The notes below the pieces were generated by a model that searched no databases, was not told the DNA's origin, and saw nothing but the letters and a program-made list of their open reading frames with translations. The position numbers were made by a program, and so were the translations under genes. From positions 11,093,529 to 11,157,528 of the forward strand of contig NC_135185.1 of assembly GCF_041146795.1 (NCBI RefSeq): a stretch of DNA of 64,000 bases, read 5' to 3'. Below, piece by piece: positions 56,598 to 64,000 of the stretch; within the stretch, counting starts at the first letter, position 1; each line of letters starts with the position of its first letter. The DNA comes from Maylandia zebra. Lineage: Eukaryota > Chordata > Actinopteri > Cichliformes > Cichlidae.

Positions 56598-59500
56598 TTA
56601 AATTGTACTATGCTCTGTTCTTGTTTTTTTGCATCTAATTCAAAGTTACAGAAAGTGCCTAAAGAGGGTCCACGGCATCTGAAATGTCTTATGTGGAAAC
56701 AAAGTGTGCACACAAAGTTTGTGTTGTTTTTTCTGATTTCATTGACTTGATTTCAGTTAGTCTGGTGCTGATATGACGATGAGAACCTGGTGCAGGGACT
56801 GCTCTTATTTCTATGCTGATACACTTCACGCTGCCACGTCATTTGTTGTAGATTTGCAAAAGCAAGGAAAGCAATGAGCATCAGTGAGCCACGCTGTGTA
56901 TTCACTATAATTTCAGCTGTCAGGTTGAGCTGTAAGCAGTGACCGGAGGCTGAGGCAGAGATGTTGGTGCTGAGCTCTTTATTCTTTCTATGGCAGGATG
57001 TCAGTAAACTCATAGAAATGTTGGAGGCATTTCATGAAGAAACAAGTTAAACACAGCACCGCTGGGCGTGTTCTCAGGTTGGCCGGACAATTGATTTGTT
57101 ATTCTTTGCTTCTCCAACTTTTTGAAGAGGTCATGGGTCAAAGTGAGAGCCTGGGGAGAGATGCAGCCTGCTGATTAGATAAACAGTGTGGTGGCAGGAT
57201 CAGGTAAGCCCTGAGAGATGGAGAGACGTTGCAGACTCCCCAGAGGAGGAGGTGGGGGGAACCAAGGTCTGGTAATGGGATCCAGAGTGGTGATGTCATG
57301 AAGAAAGGCAGCCATGTGCATCAGTGTGTGGATGGATATGTGAAGAAACAGCAACTCGGGGAAGATGATCACATTTAACCCTCTAACACTCTACTGCAGC
57401 TTTAATCCTGTTATTGCTAAAACAGGCTGGGTGAGGTCTGTTACAGAGTAAGAGGTTCACACAGAAGCACTCATATTTCTGCTTCTTTAACCTCAGCAGC
57501 TAAAGTGGTGGAGCAGTCCTCATTCTCTAAGGTTTTTACTCAAGTTATTAAAAGCCGTGTACGTTTTATTTGATCATAAGCACAGACTGAGTCTGAGGAG
57601 GTTTTTTGGGGGGGGTGTAAACATTTAGCCAGCAGGTGTCACTGTTCACCTGCAGCGCCTCTGTCACAGTCTCAGCGCGTAGCTGTTCCCTGTCCAGAAG
57701 ATCCTGCAAGAACTACCCCCTCAGGCAAGGTACAGAGGTCAGCGCTTTCATTTTTCACTTTCACCCTCATTTTTCTTCTCTACGTTTCCTCGGTGATGAG
57801 AGACGATAGGTGACAAGAAAGCCTTACTCTTAAATTGGAATCTAGGGTTTGAAAGGAAGGGTCATCTAAGGGGCAGAGGGCCAGCTTTGTTGGAAGACGC
57901 TACAATATTTCAAATTTGAGGGAAAAGGAGCAAACATTGTGAAAGCAGATGCACATAAAACTGACTAAACACGTGGATATTCGTCACGCTGAGCAGCAGG
58001 CTCGCTCGTCCCTCCAATGACATCACTGATGATAGTTTTCTATATCACAAGAGCAGCGGTGTGGTACAGCTGGCACAGTGTCCAACCTTTCCAGCATTTC
58101 TAAAGCAGTTATGTCATTTGGTTTTATTTGAATTCAAGCTGACCGCATTTTATTAGACACACAATAAAATAAAAAGCATTAAGGACTCGTCGACCGAATG
58201 CTGCGTAGCCGACCGCTTTGAAACTGCACTGTGAAAATTATAGTAAAATCCAAGTAAATGCTTTTCAGATGACGTGTGAATATTCAACAAAAGGCAATCT
58301 TTAGTGTTAATTTCATTACGGTAGGAATTAAATTCTGGAAAAAGAGCGGAGAGGTTTTCTGCCATTACATTTCACAATCTTACACTTTGATCTGACCCAC
58401 CGTGAAATCTGGGTCAGGATAGTTATTGAAAAAAATGCCTGTTTAAAAGCCAACTGCAAAAAGAGTTTCACACAAGTGCTGGAGGATTTCTTTATAACCA
58501 GTAGATGATGATGGCCACTTAATTTGGAAAGACTGTTGCTGTGGAGAAGACTATTCCAGATGTGATCACCTTGAATTTGAATGAATCATTTGCCTCATTA
58601 CTTGGACCCCTGGGGGGCTGGGGAGCATTTTGGACCATTTATATGCAAAGACTTCCAGTCACACAATCTTTTGAACTCACGTTGAGGCTGTACACTCACG
58701 CATTGTTTCCTATGAGTGTCTGGTTGTTTCAGGGATAGTAAGCCTCCTTCATTCCTCCAGCTTCTAGTTATTTTTCCAAAGTAATGGGCCTCTGCTCTCT
58801 ATGCTGGATAACTGTTCTAACACAGCTTATGATTAACCTGCTGCTTTCTTAAGTTGTGCGTGTTCTCAAACATATTGTAGCTCCAGCTGACGACACCCTA
58901 TCCCAACACTAACCATTTTGTGGGCTATTCATCGCAGTCAGCTGATGCGGGAGAGGCTGAAAATGTGACGACATGAACTGCAGAATGAGATGGATGTTGT
59001 GTTCTATTTATACACAACTGAGTGACATCACATACTACGTGTGGGTGGGCAGTATAGTGGCTCTCTCATCAACTTTACAGGTCACATGAAGGTTTGGGCA
59101 TCCGGATGCTGCAGGATACACTTACACACATTTTGGCACCAGTTTGACACACCTATACTTAAAGATGCTTCTAGAGATTCTTAATAAAGTTAAGCAGCTA
59201 AAGCTAAGACGAGGAGCTCAGTCTTATTTACCCTCATGATAAAAACCAGACAATCACCTTTCACTTCCTGTACCATACTAAAACTTCAATAGGAAACATC
59301 TGTGTTCTCACATCTGCCTGCATTCCTCTGTGTTTGGGATATAACTGCTGTTTTTTATTTTTTACGTCTCATACTCAATTCTATCATCGTCACTTTGATC
59401 CAGTGCTTTTCTTTCTCGCTCTCTGTCATCTTCTCCTCCAGCACCAGTCTTTGGATTCTGGGAGTCGCGTCCTGTTTCCCACATTCACCGGCCAAATGAT

Positions 59501-62500
59501 GTATCACTAAAACTCTGTACACCCATGAATAGTTTGCTACTTGAAACTGATCTCTCCTTACTGACGTAAACGTTTCTTTGAAATTTTATGATCGTTAGTC
59601 TCACCGTTTGTTTTAGCAGCATCATGATGACCAATCTTACATCTGTGTGATCAATAATTACAGAAACACTTCAACGAGCTTGCCATTTGCCTACTTCTCG
59701 TGTCGAATAATTGCAGGAGGCACAGATACAGAACATGTCTTTAAAAACAATTTCCAAATCCAAAGGAGCTCCTCCCAGTAAGGAAAGAACACAAGAAAGC
59801 AAAACCAGGAACATACACAGACGACACGACAAACTATACACACTCTGGAGGCTAATTAGGGTTAGACACAGGAGTGAAACAACGCACAGGTGAACACAGT
59901 CAGGAGACGACAGACAGGAAGCACGACTAACACATAAAAGGAAACGACTAAAACACAGATACGACTGCAAGCACTTTACAAAGCATCACCATGGACATGA
60001 GACATGGACATGAGACATGGACAGGGGAGGGAGGGACAAACAGAAGCACTAATATTGATAAATATAATGACTGGTGAGAACTGAAACATAGAGAACGAGA
60101 AAACTGAAAACCAGATGAACACAAAATCACAACCTTAAACATAAAACAATAAAACACAAATCTTATATATAACATATGAGTCAAATGTGTTAATTAAAAA
60201 TCGAAAACAACAATCGGAAGTCAAAAGAAACTACAACACAACCCAAAGACCAGAAGCGCTTTTATCTAAACATCGACATCATTCTCACGTTTGTCTCAAC
60301 ATCCAAGAAATCCAAAAGCAAACTGTTGACCACACAGTTTAGGGGCTGACGTGGTGCAGTTAAAATATGTGAAGTGTGTTTGTAAATATTCAGCATAATT
60401 AACAACCCCTGGCTTGGTATGTCATTATTTTTGATGCAGCATGGGAGAAGATGGGCAAAGATGCAGAATCCCGGCTGTTCACAGAAACAGGAGAGCGATG
60501 ATGGGATCAGGAACAACCAGACTAGAACGTTTGTCGTTTAACTTCAGCGTCTGCAAATGTCTCTCTAACCAGAAATTTTAATTTCTCACTGTTTCTGCAA
60601 AGAAGAGACCAAATCATCCCCTTTGAGACTTTTCCATCTTTAGCCTGCCTCATTCGAAGGTTTTCTCTAAGCCTAGCACAGGTTTTATGACAAATGTAAT
60701 CCTTTATGAACAGGCTTTGAGCATTTCTTCGTTGCTAAAATGGAAAAATTGACAATTTCACATATTCAAGTTAAAAATTCACAAAAAAAATAAAACAGAA
60801 ATGAAAATGAAATCAGTTTTTTGCGCTGCAAATGAAACCAAAAAAAGGACCCTGTTATTTATCATTTTTCTGTACTTGCATAAATGTGTAAAAAAGCATT
60901 GATATTTCTAAGAACAGGGCAGTGAAATGTAGATAATTCTGTAATTAAAAAAGGAAAAAAATCTTTTTCTCGAGTATCCTGTTGGACATTTACCTTTAGG
61001 TCACAATGTGATCTTTGGCACACGGGCTGGTTTAAATCTGCCCAAAGGGAGAACATTCCTTCGTTTCAGATTCCCAACATACCAGAGGTCGGATAACCCC
61101 AGCACAATACCCCATTATGGGTTTAAAGACTTCTAATGGTCCATCTCTTTGAGTCGGGGCATGCCAGAGGACTGATCAGAATGTGCAGGACTCGCATGCA
61201 GAAACTTGCATGGAAACCAGCACATTTGTTCATGTTTGTACACAGCAACAACACTCGGTTTATTTGGCTGACTTCTCAGGCTTTCATCACAGCGGCCACA
61301 GATCTCCTCGATGCTATTTGGGTGATAAACAATATGAAGAAGGTCTAATTAATCCTTGTCAAACAATCATGAGAAAAGGGATGAGTAGGCTATTAGAATG
61401 TAATTAAATAATCAAATGTTTACTGTTGTAACATTTTCCAGAAGCTCTCCGAGGAAGACAAGTTGTATTTTTTGTTCTTTTCCCCAGAGAGTAAAAGAAA
61501 AGTAAAAGTTTGAACCGGATGATCCCCAGAAAGCATGTTGAAGAGGATGGGTAATACCAGAGGTCGTCTGTGCACCGATTCCCATGGCAGCGTTTCACTG
61601 TTTAGTCATGGAACTGCAATAAAGCCACAATGGCCTCAATGCTGACTTATTATACCAGTAAGCAAACACCAGTGCTACAGTATTCAGTGTTACGCCCACT
61701 ATTTACCAATCTAAATGGAAACCCCGACTCTCTGCGGCCCTGCTTCAGTGGCTTCTATATAGGGGACATCAATCCATACCAGCAACCAAACCAAAGGGGA
61801 TTTGTGGCCTTCCAGCTCTTAGTTGTGGCAGCGGAAAGGGTTTTAAATGATCCCTCATCCACAAACCCTGAAATTTGCACCATGTAGGCCTCTCCTTTTC
61901 TGTCTGCATAGCATTTTTCTAACTGTTGCAGATGCTCAAAGGGCAGCAGAGCCGAATCCATTTGGCTTCCAGCTGCCAGTCTATAAATTAGCATTCTTTA
62001 CATTCTGTTAATTTATCGAATAGACAGACGTTGTTTCTCTAGACTGCTCCTAGATCCCCTTCTGCATGTTCATTCATCAGGACTGTGGTCTGGATGGAGC
62101 ACACGCACACCCTTTGTATCAAACAAGGACAACTGGAGGTGGGGGATTCGGGCTGAGCGTGAGGCTTGGCTCGTTGAAAGACATTTTCCATTCCTCTGGA
62201 TATGCAGGTCCGGCTCCTCTTTTGCCTGCTTTGTATAATCGGCACCAACACACACAAAAGCTGAGTTTGTTCTCACAAATCCCACATATCCTGGAATTAA
62301 ACACTCAAATGTTTTATGTGAGGACCATTTATGATGTCAAAGCAAACGTCTAAATTTAGCTGCTTGCTCTATTTAAAGATAATGTGCTGTTTATAAGAAC
62401 AATAGACACTTATCCCCAGTTTATAGCTGTGATTTTGTGACATAATTACTGATTAGAGCTTATCATTTAGAACCTACTTTTGAAAACAGTTAAAAGGTAA

Positions 62501-63650
62501 ATCTGCTGTAATTCATAACCTTCTGCTCCCATATATCTCATGACTACACAAGCAGATGATTGTTACCTACTTATCGCATTTGCCTCGGGCTCTCAGAGCA
62601 TTTAAGCATCTTGTAAAGTCTTAAACTTCTCTTACTGTTGCTTTATCTGCAAACGGAGCTATTTTTACATTGAAAAAACTATGATAACTCTACTGTAGCT
62701 CAAATGGCAGACAGATGTATGATCTCAGGCGTCCAGTCATCCTCCAGCTCTCTTTCACAACATTGGCACAGCCAACGGTGCTAATTTGTTTTCAACTCTA
62801 AACGATCAGGGTAATCAAGCATACTGCAAAAAACTAACAAGCCTGAGTTAGTGTGATGTTAGCAGTCAGATAGCCAGCAAGCAGATGATCTGGCTATTTC
62901 TAATGCTGCTGCACATTTTTGTTAGAAATAAGGTTTCTGAGAATTCACAAACTGAAGACACCTAACTGACTATGACCTGTCATCCTCTGGATAGATGCAG
63001 CAGAACTGTGGGTCTAATAAAAGCACAGCATCACTGGAGCTTCCTCCTCACTAAGCTCTGCCATCAAACTGCCAGAGCTGAACTTAGAGGAGGTTTTGTT
63101 GTACTGCTTTCTGCTTAAGCTGGGCAAACACTGTGCAATTATTTCAGTCCTGTTATTCAGGGTTAGAAGTTCATAGGTCATGATGCAGGGTCTCACACTA
63201 TACCGCCCGATGCTCTGATGTGACCTGAGTGCTCACACTGTGCGTCCATAACATGAAGCTTACAACACAAAGTCTGTCTCTCCCTCTCTGTCTTTCACAG
63301 ACACGCACACCACCACCATCAACTTTGCTAAATTGCTAATGAAAAACATTGATCAGGCAGCTGAGATTGAGCAGCAGTGTCCATCCAACTCTTTTCACGG
63401 TTGTTGCGGTCGTGATAATTTTGTGAGGCCACATTAAAAAGGCTCGGATGAGCCAAAGTTCTACAAGTTGTGCCTCCATCGCTTGTGTCCAGATCACACG
63501 CTGCACTGCCGTCTTTTTCACTTTCATTTCTGTTTGCGTGTGCGCAGCGTGAGAGATTACGTTGATAGCCTCACGAGGATTTCAAACAGGTTTGATTTTC
63601 TTGCGACCATATGATTGATGATCGGGAGCTTGTCATGAGGTGTTAATCGC
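56598..63650. other. Intergenic region, no gene recognised
   Basis: About 7 kb of AT-rich sequence with short, unsupported ORFs. The 59.7-60.2 kb segment is purine/AC-rich (repeated aacacag, gacaggaag) and looks like a dispersed repeat in reverse orientation. It includes a small 13-bp tandem repeat at 59991-60023. No splice-linked exons or RNA genes were identified. Confidence 0.35.
59991..60023. repeat. 13-bp minisatellite, about 2.5 units
   Basis: The unit atggacatgagac is repeated in tandem without change. Confidence 0.7.
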
Positions 63651-64000
63651 CAGAGGTGGGACCAAGTCATTGTTTTGCAAGTCTCAAGTAAGTCTCAAGT
63701 CTTAATCCTCAAGTCAGAGTCGAGTCTCAAGTCACTGGTGTAAAAGTCCGAGTAAAGTCACAAGTGTGAAACTTTGAATTTCAAGTCCTTTCGAGTCTTA
63801 AAAAAAAAAACAAAACGGAAAAAGAATGTTGCAGTTATATGCTAAATGTAAATATTAGACCATGTGATTTTTAAATCTGTTTTTCTGAACACATGACAAA
63901 ATAGTGAACAAATTGTGAAAACTGCACCTCTATAAAATGCAGCTCAATTAAACTTAGCTCCAAGAATAATTTTCACCGACAGTTCCAAGATAAGCTGCAT
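63651..64000 (-). mobile_element. hAT-like element copy C, minus strand, cut by window end
   Basis: CAGAGGTGGGACCAAGTCAT at 63651 is the reverse complement of the right end of copies A and B, and the following 350 nt match their 3' regions (CAAGT/CGAGT arrays, then the aattttcaccgacagttc segment). The remainder, including any THAP exon, lies beyond the window. The 8 bp outside it (ttaatcgc) would be the target duplication if the other end matches. Confidence 0.85.

Noticed and set aside
1-64000. CRISPR arrays, bacterial operons, tRNA or rRNA genes
   Set aside because: No regularly spaced repeats or recognisable cloverleaf/rRNA segments were seen; the DNA is clearly vertebrate. A tRNAscan/Rfam run would be needed to exclude small RNAs.

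Overview
The window looks like nuclear DNA of a teleost fish. The genes have short GT-AG introns, the two large genes are vertebrate families (cytospin/SPECC1 and CD109), and the introns and intergenic space hold Tc1/mariner, hAT-like and LINE-like elements typical of teleosts. A percomorph or cichlid source is my impression only. There are no bacterial operons and no CRISPR array. Gene models were built by hand from ORF segments joined at GT-AG sites with phase checked; no alignment was run.

Layout, left to right. 1-4.0 kb is mostly featureless, with a possible terminal exon of an off-window gene at about 670-800. 4.09-5.44 kb holds a small TATA-driven two-exon gene for a 111-aa protein I cannot identify. 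9.3-22.4 kb is a complete plus-strand cytospin-family gene: CpG-rich promoter, 11 coding exons, 605 aa, C-terminal calponin-homology domain. 23.43-39.04 kb is a complete plus-strand cd109-like gene of the alpha-2-macroglobulin/complement thioester family: 32 coding exons, 1382 aa, intact thioester GCGEQ and a GPI-anchor-like C-terminus. The two genes are head-to-tail with about 1 kb between the cytospin poly(A) signal and the cd109 ATG.

The cd109 introns have been invaded by mobile DNA. Intron 13 carries an apparently intact DD34E Tc1 element (340-aa transposase, 200-bp terminal inverted repeats) that ends 10 nt before exon 14, so it supplies the polypyrimidine tract. Intron 17, otherwise only about 80 nt, holds a DD37E Tc1/mariner element with a complete transposase ORF. 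That element is itself interrupted by a 1.68-kb element with 8-bp target duplications that encodes a lone THAP zinc-finger exon. A second full copy of the THAP-exon element lies at 54.9-56.6 kb and a third starts at 63.65 kb on the minus strand, running off the window.

38.4-64 kb is otherwise gene-poor. Its most unusual item is at 49.55-50.90 kb: an intronless 202-aa ORF predicting one membrane span and a long coiled coil, inside what looks like a retroposed unit with a 28-nt G run, AATAAA and a (TTGA)n tail. It is the best candidate here for something poorly described. The remaining sequence holds microsatellites, relic transposon pieces and long stretches where I see nothing.
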